Part shown: piece by piece, positions 1 to 8,849 of the stretch
Layout of the letters: each line of letters opens with the position of its first letter
Numbering within the stretch: the first letter of the stretch is position 1
NCBI RefSeq assembly: GCF_002100145.1
Contig: NZ_JXQD01000024.1
Coordinates: 64,094-128,093 of the forward strand
Source: Vibrio sp. qd031
Lineage (GTDB): Bacteria; Pseudomonadota; Gammaproteobacteria; Enterobacterales; Vibrionaceae
Length of the DNA stretch: 64,000 bases
Direction: 5' to 3'
The notes under the pieces: model-generated
Databases searched by the model: none
Told to the model about the DNA's origin: nothing
What the model saw: the letters and a program-made list of their open reading frames with translations, nothing else
Program-made: the position numbers and the translations under genes

Positions 1-646
1 CCACTTTCACCTCCGGCGCATGCCAAAGCTCCCCCATGTTCTCGGCTTCGCTGGGGTTGCACTCGAACTGCCAATCTTCACCTAGATACGAAAAGTGCAA
101 TTGAAAAGCATGCAAATAGCCCCGGTCGACATTGCCTGCGATATTTGGTTGATAGATAGCATCACCACAAATGGCCGAACCCAAGGAATTAAGCGCAACG
201 CGAATTTGGTGGGTTTTCCCCGTATAGGGTTTGCAAATGAACAGCCTACGCCCTTGACCGGCGCTGGTTGAAAAAAATTGGGTTACAGCAGGATCATGTG
301 TTGTTTTTAACAGCTTCCAAGCACTGCGTCTCGATTTTTGCATGTCACCACAAATAAGCCCCTGCTTTTTCTTCGGCTTACTGTCGCTGATCGCAACATA
401 GTATTTGTTGATTTGCCGTGAGGAAAAAAGCTGAGCCAATACTGCACACGCCGCACTCGATGTCGCCAACAGTAGCAAACCAGAGGTCATCTTATCTAAA
501 CGGTGCACTAGAAATAGCTTTTCTATCTGTAAGGTTCGCTCAACATAGTCAATGAAGGCGTGCTCGTTGTCATCTTTATGAACACTTACACCGGGGTGTT
601 TGTTGACCACGACAAAGTCAGGGTGTTGATGGATCAATGTAAACAT
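1..646 (-). CDS. RluA-family RNA pseudouridine synthase, 3' end cut by window
   Basis: Isomerises uridine to pseudouridine in structured RNA. The reverse-strand frame from ATG at 646 reads MFTLIHQHPDFVVVNKHPGV, then the catalytic HRLDKMTSGLLLL block with its invariant Asp, and later a GKTHQIRVALNSLG block, both typical of the RluA fold. No S4 domain precedes the catalytic domain, so it belongs to the short RluA-like class rather than RluB/E/F. About 215 codons are present and the C-terminus lies beyond base 1. The RNA target cannot be told from the sequence. A strong hairpin at 693-726 separates it from the upstream transporter gene, so it probably has its own promoter. Confidence 0.88.
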   Translation of the reverse strand, partial: MFTLIHQHPDFVVVNKHPGVSVHKDDNEHAFIDYVERTLQIEKLFLVHRLDKMTSGLLLLATSSAACAVLAQLFSSRQINKYYVAISDSKPKKKQGLICGDMQKSRRSAWKLLKTTHDPAVTQFFSTSAGQGRRLFICKPYTGKTHQIRVALNSLGSAICGDAIYQPNIAGNVDRGYLHAFQLHFSYLGEDWQFECNPSEAENMGELWHAPEVKV

Positions 647-692
647 AATATTTTCTGTCGCGCTGTAAATGCCAAATGGCAGCACACTATAT

Positions 693-726
693 AAAAAAAG
701 CGGAGATGCTTACAGCATCTCCGCTT
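693..726 (-). terminator. Rho-independent terminator after the Na+ symporter gene
   Basis: A perfect 12-bp stem (699-710 with 714-725) with a 3-nt loop. Read on the minus strand it is followed by a run of seven T residues, the classic intrinsic terminator layout, 25 bases after the symporter stop codon. Confidence 0.85.
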
Positions 727-750
727 CACTATTTTACTCTCAATGAGTAA

Positions 751-2178
751 TTAAAGCTTTTTCGAAACCAAAGCGATGACCGCTATGATTGCAATACCTA
801 GCAGCATGATAGGGCCTTGACCGCTCTCAAAGCCACCACTGATACCCATGTAAGCCACAATCGCAACTGCAAATGGGATAACAAACTTAACTAGGTTGTA
901 CCATAGACCAAATAGTGGGAACGATACTTCACCGTCGTTAGTGATCTCTTTTTCTAGATCGCTACGGTTCATACGCCAGCCAGCGAAGATACAGATAAAC
1001 ATACCACCAACCGCTAGGAAGACCTTGTCAGTTAGCAAGTCAAATACATCAAATGCACCCGTGCCGAAGATTGTTGGACCTAAGCCGCCAAGCGATAGCG
1101 ATGCAAAGATACACATTACAGCCATGATAGAACTTGCGCCGAATACCGCAGTCTTACGTGACAGGCCTTTTTCATCGATAAGATAAGACACCACAACTTC
1201 TAGAAGTGATACTGATGAAGTCAGTGCCGCAACCGTTAGACCAATGAAGAACATCATTGCGAACAGTAAACCAATTGTTCCGCCCATTTCAGCAAATAGC
1301 TGAGGTACGACAACAAATACTAGGCCAGGACCAGCAGCAGGTTCAATCGCGAATGCAAACATTGCTGGGAACATTGCCACACCAGCTAGGATAGCAACCG
1401 CTGTATCCATAGAAACAACCATCGCAGTCGTTTGAACTAGGTTCTCTTTCTTCTTTAGGTAAGAGCCGTAAGTGATCATCGCACCCATACCAAGGCTTAA
1501 CGAGAAGAACGCTTGGCCAAGAGCAGCAAGTACTACAGAGCTGTCTACTTTAGAGAAGTCTGGTTTAAACAGGAATTCCAGCCCCGCGCTTGCACCCGGA
1601 AGAGACAGTCCCTTCACAGCCACAACGATTAGGATCAAGAACAAAAGTGGCATAAGAACCTTACCAGCCTTTTCGATACCACCAGAAATACCTTTAATCA
1701 CCACCGCAATGTTTAGTGCAATGTAGATACCCATCCAAATAAGGGGTTGAACAGGGTTAGATATAAAGCCGCCAAAGCTATCACCGATTGCTTCAGGTGT
1801 GTTGAGCAAACCGCCGCCAACTTTAAAGATGTACGCAAGCGACCAGCCACCAACTACAGGGTAGAAGCCCATAATCAGAAAACCACTTAGCACGCCCATA
1901 AAGCCTACAAAGGTCCAGCGTTTGTCCGTTGATTTGAAAGAACCAACTGCACTGCGTTGAGTTTTACGACCAATCGCAAACTCTGTCAGCATAACGCTAA
2001 AGCCAATAAAAATAACAAACAACAGGTAAATCATGAGGAATGCACCACCACCGCTTTGACCAGCGGTGTATGGGAACTTCCAAATGTTACCCAAGCCAAC
2101 AGCAGAACCGGCTGCTGCCATTACGAATCCAAGTCTGGAACCCCAATTATCACGTGGGGCAGAAGGTGTAGTAGCCAC
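751..2178 (-). CDS. Neurotransmitter:sodium symporter (NSS) family transporter
   Basis: An inner-membrane, Na+-coupled importer of an amino acid or related amine (LeuT/TnaT/MhsT fold). The 475-residue protein opens with the family hallmark of TM1, RLGFVMAAAGSAVGLGNIWKF, whose unwound segment binds Na+ and substrate, and continues as about 11-12 hydrophobic helices. It starts with GTG at 2178, with GGAG placed 5 bases upstream, which supports this start. It ends at an intrinsic terminator and appears monocistronic, diverging from the cardiolipin synthase gene. The substrate cannot be predicted; tryptophan, tyrosine or branched-chain amino acids are all known in the family. Confidence 0.9.
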   Translation of the reverse strand: MATTPSAPRDNWGSRLGFVMAAAGSAVGLGNIWKFPYTAGQSGGGAFLMIYLLFVIFIGFSVMLTEFAIGRKTQRSAVGSFKSTDKRWTFVGFMGVLSGFLIMGFYPVVGGWSLAYIFKVGGGLLNTPEAIGDSFGGFISNPVQPLIWMGIYIALNIAVVIKGISGGIEKAGKVLMPLLFLILIVVAVKGLSLPGASAGLEFLFKPDFSKVDSSVVLAALGQAFFSLSLGMGAMITYGSYLKKKENLVQTTAMVVSMDTAVAILAGVAMFPAMFAFAIEPAAGPGLVFVVVPQLFAEMGGTIGLLFAMMFFIGLTVAALTSSVSLLEVVVSYLIDEKGLSRKTAVFGASSIMAVMCIFASLSLGGLGPTIFGTGAFDVFDLLTDKVFLAVGGMFICIFAGWRMNRSDLEKEITNDGEVSFPLFGLWYNLVKFVIPFAVAIVAYMGISGGFESGQGPIMLLGIAIIAVIALVSKKL

Positions 2179-2541
2179 TATAACTCCAAAAATATTGTTG
2201 TGTATTGCAATGTGTCATGGGCGTCCAAAAGAGGGTGTAAATTTTGATTTACACTTCATAAAATTTGTATCGGCGCTCAATAGGTGCAAGTAAAACAGTT
2301 TCGAATTAAAATTGAAAGCGGCAATGGTATATATTGCCGCGCTAGCTCAAATTTTCGACAGATCGTGTTGAAATATTCACCTCAGCTCATTTATTGAGCC
2401 GTCAATTAACATCCTGAAACAATATTTGACATGTTTTTCACCTTGCCTCACTTCTGAGTCAAGTTTCTGATCAAAACAGTCTGCTTTTCCTCTCATTTGG
2501 CATTAGAATCTAAAAAAGCGAACAACGACAAAAGCTTATCA
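2179..2541. other. Divergent intergenic region, symporter / clsA
   Basis: 363 bases between two divergent genes, so it should hold both promoters. A TTGACA hexamer sits at 2426-2431 on the plus strand, but no convincing -10 follows at the right spacing. Open stretches here overlap the symporter start and look like chance. No riboswitch or operator was recognised. Confidence 0.4.
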
Positions 2542-3996
2542 ATGGAAGAATTTTACCGAGTACTCACATTAACTGGAATTGGCCTTTACTGGGTACTTGT
2601 TGCAGGTGTCACCTTACGTGTGGTCATAAAACGACGATCAGTCAGTGTTTCAATGGCTTGGCTGATGATCATCTACATTCTTCCAGTACTTGGCGTGATC
2701 ATGTACTTCCTCATAGGTGAACTTAACCTTGGACGTAAACGAGGGGAACGTGCCGATCAGATGTTCGAAGCGTATCGCGGATGGTTTAACCAACTGCACG
2801 ATTGCGCTGCGCACGTACCCGATAAAATGCCGACACAAATCGCCCATATCGATCATCTATGTACTAACCGTATGGATATTCCGGCACTTGGCTTTAACAC
2901 ACTCTCACTGCTGACCACACCCAAAGGCATTTTAGGTGCCATTGTTGACGATATTGATAATGCTCAAACCCATGTGCGAATGGAGTTTTATATCTGGCAT
3001 CCTGGCGGCTTAGCGGACAATGTCGCGCGCGCCCTGATGAATGCAGCCCAACGAGGGGTCAAGGTTGAAGTGCTGCTCGATTCAGCAGGGAGCCTTTCGT
3101 TTTTTCGAAGTGACTGGCCAAAGCGCTTTAAACTATCAGGGGTTAATGTCGTACAAGCCTTGCAAGTGAATCCTATGCGAGCATTTTTACGACGTCTCGA
3201 TCTACGACTTCATCGAAAAATCATCGCCATTGATGACGCAATTGCCTATACCGGTTCGATGAATTTAGTTGATCCTAGCTGCTTTAAACAAAACGCTGGT
3301 GTCGGGGAGTGGGTTGATATAATGATCCGTGTTAAAGGCCCTGCGGTAAATGTCCTCGCTGCCATACATGCGTGGGATTGGGAAGCAGAAACCGGGATAC
3401 AGTCTTTACCTTCTCATCCTGAATGCCACATTGAGACACTCGAGGAATTGCACCCTATACAAGTGGTCCCTTCCGGGCCGGGTATGCCGCACAATCTAAT
3501 CCAACAAGTTCTCGGCATTGCGATCAGTCGAGCTGACAAGAGTGTTACCATCACTACCCCCTACTTTGTTCCGAGCGAAGAGTTACTCGAAGTCCTACGT
3601 ACAGTGGCACAACGTGGTGTTAAGGTGAGACTCATCATCCCTCAAAAGAATGACTCCATCATGGTTCAGTGGGCCAGTCGCGCCTATTACGCGGAATTGT
3701 TATCTGCAGGAGTCGAAATCTACGAATTTCATGGGGGACTATTGCATACTAAATCGGTTGTCATTGACGATACCTATTGTTTAGTAGGCACCGTTAACCT
3801 AGATATGCGCAGTCTTTGGTTGAATTTTGAAGTCACTTTGGTGGTTGATGATAAAGCTTTCACCGAAGAGATGGTGTGGTTACAACGTCAATACATAGAA
3901 CAGTCCCATCAACTTGATAAAGAAGATTGGTCAAAGCGTAGCTTTACCCATCGTTTCTTAGAACGAGCATTCTTTTTGTTCAGTCCCCTACTCTAG
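2542..3996 (+). CDS. clsA: Cardiolipin synthase (ClsA type)
   Basis: Condenses two phosphatidylglycerols to cardiolipin plus glycerol at the inner membrane. Two N-terminal membrane helices (about residues 5-60) are followed by two phospholipase-D domains, each with an HxK(x)4D motif: HRKIIAIDD from His224 and HTKSVVIDD from His402. From ATG 2542 the protein is 484 residues, close to the 486 of E. coli ClsA, and begins MEEFYRVLTLTGIGLYWVLV like its relatives. The frame also opens upstream at a TTG (2497), adding 15 polar residues, but that start has no better ribosome site and the added length is atypical. It appears monocistronic. Confidence 0.92.
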   Translation: MEEFYRVLTLTGIGLYWVLVAGVTLRVVIKRRSVSVSMAWLMIIYILPVLGVIMYFLIGELNLGRKRGERADQMFEAYRGWFNQLHDCAAHVPDKMPTQIAHIDHLCTNRMDIPALGFNTLSLLTTPKGILGAIVDDIDNAQTHVRMEFYIWHPGGLADNVARALMNAAQRGVKVEVLLDSAGSLSFFRSDWPKRFKLSGVNVVQALQVNPMRAFLRRLDLRLHRKIIAIDDAIAYTGSMNLVDPSCFKQNAGVGEWVDIMIRVKGPAVNVLAAIHAWDWEAETGIQSLPSHPECHIETLEELHPIQVVPSGPGMPHNLIQQVLGIAISRADKSVTITTPYFVPSEELLEVLRTVAQRGVKVRLIIPQKNDSIMVQWASRAYYAELLSAGVEIYEFHGGLLHTKSVVIDDTYCLVGTVNLDMRSLWLNFEVTLVVDDKAFTEEMVWLQRQYIEQSHQLDKEDWSKRSFTHRFLERAFFLFSPLL

Positions 3997-4080
3997 TCAG
4001 CGCCCTCACACAAAAAGCACTTGCCAAACCCTGCTGCCTCATGGTTTAAATGAGGCATCAACATTTTGCAGGGAAGTCTA

Positions 4081-5289
4081 ATGAGTAAAACCAAAGCCAC
4101 CAACTATGTCACCGCAGGTAGAAGTAAGAAATGGACTAACGGTGTTGTAAACCCGTCAGTTCAACGTGCATCGACCGTAGTCTTTAATACTGTAGCAGAA
4201 AAACAGCATGCGATGATCAATCGCACCAATCAAACCCTGTTCTACGGACGTCGCGGTACGCAAACTCACTTTGCCCTTCAAGACGCGATGGTTGAGCTCG
4301 AAGGTGGTGCAGGCTGCGCACTTTATCCTTGCGGAACAGCGGCCATCTCTAACGCGATATTGTCGTTTATCGAAACCGGTGACCACATTCTTATGGTGGA
4401 CACCTGCTATGAACCAACGCGCGATTTTTGCGACACCATGCTTAAAAAGCTTGGCGTTGAGACGACCTATTATGACCCAATGTTGGGTGCAGAGATTGAG
4501 TCGTTGATCCAACCAAATACTAAGATTCTCTTCACCGAATCACCTGGCTCTATCACTATGGAAATTCAGGACATACCAACGCTCTCTGCTATTGCTCATA
4601 AGCACGATATTATTGTGATGCTCGACAATACTTGGGGGGCTGGTGTGCAGTTTTCACCGTTTGACTTCGGTGTCGATATCTCCATTCAGGCGGCGACAAA
4701 ATACATTGTGGGGCACTCAGACGTTATGCTAGGCACCGCTGTAGCACGCGAAGAATTGTGGCCTCAGTTGCGAGAGCAGAGCTACTTAATGGGTCAATGT
4801 ATCTCACCAGACGATGCGTACTTGGCATTGCGCGGTATACGCACCTTAGGCGTTCGGCTACAACAGCACCAAGATGCAAGCTTAGAAGTTGCTCAGTGGC
4901 TGGCAGCAAGACCTGAGGTTGATCATGTACGTCACCCTGCGTTAGCCACCTGTCCAGGACATGAGTTTTTCAAACGTGACTTTGCGGGCGGAAATGGGCT
5001 GTTCTCTTTTGTCCTTAAAACCAGTAATACTAAAGCGACCACCGCACTGCTTGATGGTATGCGCCACTTCAGTATGGGCTATTCGTGGGGAGGCTTTGAA
5101 AGCCTTATTTTGGCCAACGAACCTCGCTCGTTTAACTCACTAAGAACAGTCGCAAACCCCAACTTTAAAGGCACGTTAATACGCTTGCACATAGGGCTAG
5201 AGTCCGTCTCTGACCTCATTGAGGATCTCGAAGCAGGTTTACAGCGCTACAACACGGTGCTGCAAGAACAAGAAGTCGCTCAAGCGTAA
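4081..5289 (+). CDS. metC: Cystathionine beta-lyase (MetC)
   Basis: A PLP enzyme of the Cys/Met-metabolism fold that cleaves cystathionine to homocysteine, pyruvate and ammonia, the penultimate step of methionine synthesis. The PLP lysine is Lys207 in SIQAATKYIVGHSD; an upstream LDNTWGAG segment carries the PLP-contacting Asp. Start ATG 4081 has AGGGAAG a few bases upstream. An in-frame ATG at 4066 would add five residues but lies before that ribosome site, so 4081 (402 residues) is preferred. A hairpin terminator follows at once. No MetJ box was identified with confidence in the short gap after clsA. Confidence 0.93.
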   Translation: MSKTKATNYVTAGRSKKWTNGVVNPSVQRASTVVFNTVAEKQHAMINRTNQTLFYGRRGTQTHFALQDAMVELEGGAGCALYPCGTAAISNAILSFIETGDHILMVDTCYEPTRDFCDTMLKKLGVETTYYDPMLGAEIESLIQPNTKILFTESPGSITMEIQDIPTLSAIAHKHDIIVMLDNTWGAGVQFSPFDFGVDISIQAATKYIVGHSDVMLGTAVAREELWPQLREQSYLMGQCISPDDAYLALRGIRTLGVRLQQHQDASLEVAQWLAARPEVDHVRHPALATCPGHEFFKRDFAGGNGLFSFVLKTSNTKATTALLDGMRHFSMGYSWGGFESLILANEPRSFNSLRTVANPNFKGTLIRLHIGLESVSDLIEDLEAGLQRYNTVLQEQEVAQA

Positions 5290-5323
5290 CATTTTCACGT
5301 TAAATGCGATGCCAAAATAAACA

Positions 5324-5361
5324 AGCGGCGATAACCAAGCAGTTATCGCCGCTTTCGTTTT
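5324..5361 (+). terminator. Intrinsic terminator after metC
   Basis: A perfect 12-bp stem (5324-5335 with 5342-5353), a 6-nt loop, then a T-rich tail, 34 bases after the metC stop. Confidence 0.85.
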
Positions 5362-5821
5362 ATCACATCAATCAAAATAGCGTTATAGTTTAACCAGCTT
5401 ACTAAGCTAATTGTTCGATTATTAGGTCAACATCAATTCGTAAATACGCTTAGTCGACTTTACCGCACAGATTCTCTCTCTACCTAATCAGTTCCCTCTC
5501 TGCTTGCTCAAGTAAAAGAAAGCGTGCAGATTTATAAACGCCCTAAGCAAGTTATACTGATCTGTAAACTGCCGAGAAACGCCCTAGGTATAGTATAAAA
5601 AAGGTACAATTAAGAGAAACTTAACAGCAACTTTTCCAAAATAGTTGATCGGTAAGCCAGCTAGAACAATACGGCGTTGATGAATTGCTCTAGGTGCCTT
5701 AAAACATCTGCTTGCTCATTGGCTGGAATTACCAACACAATAGTTGGTGAGTATTAATAAAAATATTCGTTTGATTTGGATGGCCTGACTAAGTTAAAAA
5801 TAGAATAAAGGCAAGAACAGT
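5362..5821. other. Intergenic region before the GntR regulator gene
   Basis: About 460 bases without an intact gene. The only feature noted is an inverted repeat ACCAAC-6-GTTGGT at 5731-5748, about 75 bases upstream of the regulator start, which could be an autoregulatory operator. A short minus-strand open stretch (about 25 codons, ending near 5678) is too short to interpret. Confidence 0.35.
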
Positions 5822-6505
5822 ATGAATAAAATAATCTTGGAACAACAAGGTAAGACCGCAATTAATCGGGTATACCATCAATTGCGCACTTTGATCATTA
5901 AATGTGAGTTGTCCCCGGGGGAAAAGCTCAAAATAGAGTCGCTTAAAAACAGACTCGACATTGGTGCGTCTCCCATTCGCGAAGCACTCAGTCTACTTAC
6001 CTCTGACGGTCTAGTGCATCGACTCGACCAACGCGGATTTATTGTTGCCCCAATCAGCCGAGCCAATTTTGACGAAATACTGATGCTTCGATGCCAGCTG
6101 GATGTGCTTGCGCTGCAACAAAGTATTCAATTTGGCGATCAGCAGTGGGAAGAAAAACTGGTTATTTTGCATCATCGTCTAAATCGGGCTGACCCAAACG
6201 ATTTTGAGGCTTGGGAAAGTACCCACAAATCCTTCCATATGGGGCTGCTTAGTGAATGCAATAGTCCTATTTTATCGCGCTATTGTAATCAACTTTACGA
6301 CCAGAATATCCGCTACCGATTTCTAGCAGAGGAGTCTGTCGATTATCAATACCGTAAAGTCGACAATGAACATAGCCAAATTCTTCAAGCAACGCTTGAT
6401 AGAAACGCATCCCTAGCCTCAGAATCGTTGGTTAATCACTACCATCGAACGGGCAAAGGGCTTGTTACCGTACTTGAAAAGAGCCGTCTTCACAGCTGGA
6501 TATAG
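5822..6505 (+). CDS. GntR-family transcriptional regulator, FadR/FCD subfamily
   Basis: A DNA-binding regulator that responds to a small carboxylic-acid-type ligand. The N-terminal winged helix-turn-helix (about residues 12-75) contains SPGEKLKIESL and GASPIREALSLL, typical of GntR proteins. The rest (about 85-215) is an all-helical FCD-type ligand domain. The 227-residue length is normal for the FadR group. The ATG at 5822 follows AAGGCAAGAACAGT, a passable ribosome site. The next thing downstream is a decayed fumarylacetoacetate-hydrolase-type gene, so this may be the surviving regulator of a lost catabolic operon. The ligand is unknown. Confidence 0.85.
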   Translation: MNKIILEQQGKTAINRVYHQLRTLIIKCELSPGEKLKIESLKNRLDIGASPIREALSLLTSDGLVHRLDQRGFIVAPISRANFDEILMLRCQLDVLALQQSIQFGDQQWEEKLVILHHRLNRADPNDFEAWESTHKSFHMGLLSECNSPILSRYCNQLYDQNIRYRFLAEESVDYQYRKVDNEHSQILQATLDRNASLASESLVNHYHRTGKGLVTVLEKSRLHSWI

Positions 6506-6612
6506 TAGAACGCTCTCCAAGCTCATAAGCTAGACAATAAAAATGTCGACATTTAGATTATTTGTTGAATTTCATCTGTTTTATGTGGGAGGTGTCATCG
6601 ACCTATCCATAG

Positions 6613-6906
6613 TCGCACCGAATCTCCCCCCAAGAGCTGCACCAGTTATTGCGGGCTAGCCAAAAATTGTCCGAGTTACTTAACCCGCTTGTGGCGAAAG
6701 CAGGCGATGAAGACTATATCCCTTTAGACAGCCTTGTTTATCTACCCGTTGTGCCTAACTCGCCGAAAACTATGTGCATCGGTCGAAACAATGCGGCTCA
6801 TGCCGTCGAAGGCGGCGCTGAGCCACCAACTTACCCAGAGATATTATTGTGTAGTGCCGCATCAGTAATTGGCCACCCTGCGCTTTCCAGTTTTCTAAAC
6901 ATCTGA
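6613..6906 (+). pseudogene. Remnant of a fumarylacetoacetate-hydrolase-family gene
   Basis: The open frame carries SLVYLPVVPNSPKTMCIGRN followed by AHAVEGGAEPPTYPEI and ASVIGHPA, which match the start of the FAH/2-hydroxyhepta-2,4-diene-1,7-dioate isomerase domain (YLPVVPNPxKILCIGxNYxxHxxE). The frame is closed by TAG at 6610, has only a weak TTG (6649) as start, and stops about 14 codons after the usual GH motif, well before the metal-binding Glu-Glu-Asp region. It therefore lacks most of the active site. Full-length members are about 280 residues; fewer than 100 remain. It lies 107 bases after the GntR gene, as expected for a former target operon. Confidence 0.7.
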
Positions 6907-6952
6907 TAGCGTTGGTCTATTCATCACAATGCTTTCATCGCATTAGGTCTTC

Positions 6953-7813
6953 ATGTCAGAGTTTACTGTCGCATCGCTAAATTTATGTAATTTCGCCAAA
7001 CCACCCTTTGCCAGTTATGAGTGGCACAATATTTTGACATCAGAGCAGTGGACACAAAAGCGCTCGTGGTTAACTGAGTCAATCATTGCCGCAGACGCCG
7101 ACATCATAGCGTTTCAAGAAGTGTTTAGTATCACCGAACTTAAAGAGCTGTGCTTCGAACTCGGTTACCATTACTTTATCTGCCCAGATCGCCCTAACAT
7201 TGAAGACGATTTTGTGTTTAGCCAGCCGTGCGTCGCCATTGCCAGTCGCTATAAAGCCAAATGGGTAAAGATCCCTCCTAAGATGCAGTCTCGTTTCGCC
7301 AGGTACCCTGCAATGGCACGGGTATCTTTGCCAAATGGAGCAGCTGTCACGGCAATTTCTGTGCACTTAAAATCTCAACGCGCCTCGGCTGCGCCAGACA
7401 ACTATACTGAGAAACAATCGCAACTGTACGGGCAATGGGTATCGAGTTTTCAACGTGCCGATGAAGCTAATGCCTTGTTCGAGATAGCGAAAAAGCAAAT
7501 AAACAAGGCACCGGTGGTGATTATGGGAGACTTCAATCAGTCTCGGGACAGTCAGTCACTACAGGGCCTTTGGAAAAATAACCTATTGCAGCCTCTAGAT
7601 ACGCTATTGGGCGTGGGGCCATTTAATACTTTCTATCATCGTTTTACCCCCAATGCGATTGACCATATTCTCATTTCTGATCGTGTCACTGCCGTCGATA
7701 TGCTCTGTTTTGACGACCATCTACCAACAAACGGAGCCTTAAGTAGCGACCATGCGATGTTAGTAGGGAAAATTAGTGTGGAGTCTGAGGTTGGGGCTGG
7801 CGGTAGACAATAA
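6953..7813 (+). CDS. Endonuclease/exonuclease/phosphatase (EEP) family hydrolase
   Basis: A metal-dependent phosphodiesterase of the DNase I-like fold. The motifs appear in order: SLNLCNF (residues 8-14), FQEVF with the metal-binding Glu56, SVHLKSQ near 136-142, GDFNQS (192-197), IDHIL (236-240) and the catalytic SSDHAM (264-269). At 286 residues with no signal peptide it is probably cytoplasmic. The family includes nucleases, sphingomyelinases and inositol phosphatases, so the substrate is open. It starts at ATG 6953 with AGG 8 bases upstream. It sits between two regions of decayed coding sequence. Confidence 0.82.
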   Translation: MSEFTVASLNLCNFAKPPFASYEWHNILTSEQWTQKRSWLTESIIAADADIIAFQEVFSITELKELCFELGYHYFICPDRPNIEDDFVFSQPCVAIASRYKAKWVKIPPKMQSRFARYPAMARVSLPNGAAVTAISVHLKSQRASAAPDNYTEKQSQLYGQWVSSFQRADEANALFEIAKKQINKAPVVIMGDFNQSRDSQSLQGLWKNNLLQPLDTLLGVGPFNTFYHRFTPNAIDHILISDRVTAVDMLCFDDHLPTNGALSSDHAMLVGKISVESEVGAGGRQ

Positions 7814-7837
7814 AATGTCTACGATTTCAGTAACGTT

Positions 7838-8222
7838 TAATCACATACCCGAAAGATTGATCATTGTTGGTTTAATCTGCACAGGTCGACCCTGTTGGTT
7901 AAAATACTTCTAACCCAAAACGGGTTTCAAAGTCGTTTTAGGCACTTCATAACTCAAAAGTACCCCAAGTTTGTTAGGCCAAGCCAAATCAATTCGGTAC
8001 TGTGGCCTAATTCTAGTTTAAAAATCTAATGTATAGTATCAATGCAATAGTGCTCTAGCTCTTCAAATCATCAAGTGGTTCATAAGGTGAGTCTATGCCT
8101 TTTATGGGTGTAAAGTAACATGCCTTTGCCCCAAACTTTGCTAGCTTTAATGAACGTATAATCTGGTGAGCTTTGCTGTAGACCAAATAGCTCTGAGCAC
8201 TGCCACGGTCACTTATGTGGAA
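7838..8222 (-). pseudogene. Decayed protein-coding debris, family not recognised
   Basis: There is no intact gene between the EEP hydrolase and the ppiB paralogue, but the minus strand reads like worn coding sequence. One frame is open for 55 codons without a good start (8222 down to the TAG at 8055-8057) and includes SYLVYSKAHQIIRSLKLAKF and ACYFTPIKGIDSPYEPL. Further on, another frame carries YRIDLAWPNKLGVLLSYEV, then a TAG, then YFNQQGRPVQIKPTMINLSG. Composition is protein-like but broken by stops. I cannot name the family; it may be one gene with frameshifts or two fragments. Confidence 0.4.
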
Positions 8223-8261
8223 CTATTGGTAGTTCTACCCCAATACTCATTGTTGACAGTG

Positions 8262-8771
8262 TTATCCGCCTTCTTGTTGTGCTTCTATAGTTACCCTTTC
8301 AATCATAACCGTCTCTGCTGGCACATCATCATGTCCCATCCGTGATAGCGTGTGTACCTCTGAAATCTTATATACAACATCCATTCCTAAGGTCACTTTA
8401 CCAAATACAGCATAACCCCAGCCGTTGTTAGTTTTTGCTGTGTGATCCAGGAAATCATTGTCAGCAAGATTGATAAAGAACTGCGCGGTTGCGGAGTGCG
8501 GGGCATCAGTTCGAGCCATTGCGATAGTACCGACAGTGTTCTTTAGACCACGATTCGCCTCATTGGTGATAGGTTCGCGTGTTCCCTTTTCGTCCATCAA
8601 TTTTGTCAGACCACCACCTTGGATCATGAACCCTTTTATCACGCGGTGAAAGATAGTGCCGTTATAGAAACCATCTTCACAATACTTTTTAAAGTTACGT
8701 GAAGACAGCGGCGCTTTGTCTTTGTTGAGTTCGATTTGTATGTCACCAAAGTTGGTGTGAAGCGTAATCAT
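8262..8771 (-). CDS. Cyclophilin-type peptidyl-prolyl isomerase, PpiB paralogue
   Basis: Catalyses cis-trans isomerisation of Xaa-Pro bonds. It has no signal peptide, so it should be cytoplasmic. The cyclophilin core is complete: [13 protein letters not shown] with the catalytic Arg, then [16 protein letters not shown] and [13 protein letters not shown] 8771 ([15 protein letters not shown]) gives 169 residues; the frame runs six codons further upstream without support. A second gene of the same family at 33728 sits in the usual cysS-ppiB-lpxH neighbourhood, so this is the extra copy. It is flanked on both sides by decayed sequence and no operon partner is visible. Confidence 0.9.
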   Translation of the reverse strand: MITLHTNFGDIQIELNKDKAPLSSRNFKKYCEDGFYNGTIFHRVIKGFMIQGGGLTKLMDEKGTREPITNEANRGLKNTVGTIAMARTDAPHSATAQFFINLADNDFLDHTAKTNNGWGYAVFGKVTLGMDVVYKISEVHTLSRMGHDDVPAETVMIERVTIEAQQEGG

Positions 8772-8849
8772 TGTGTATTGCAATCTCATTGGAGTGATGG
8801 CCGCTATTATAGGTAGTGGTCATATCAAATAACAAGTTTATGCTCTAAA

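Noticed and set aside
896..1186. Plus-strand open frame of 96 codons inside the symporter gene
   Set aside because: Antisense shadow of the conserved NSS gene, with low-complexity composition and no ribosome site.
2066..2293. Open frame across the symporter start region
   Set aside because: Overlaps the coding start of the symporter on the other strand; no motif and no conserved start.
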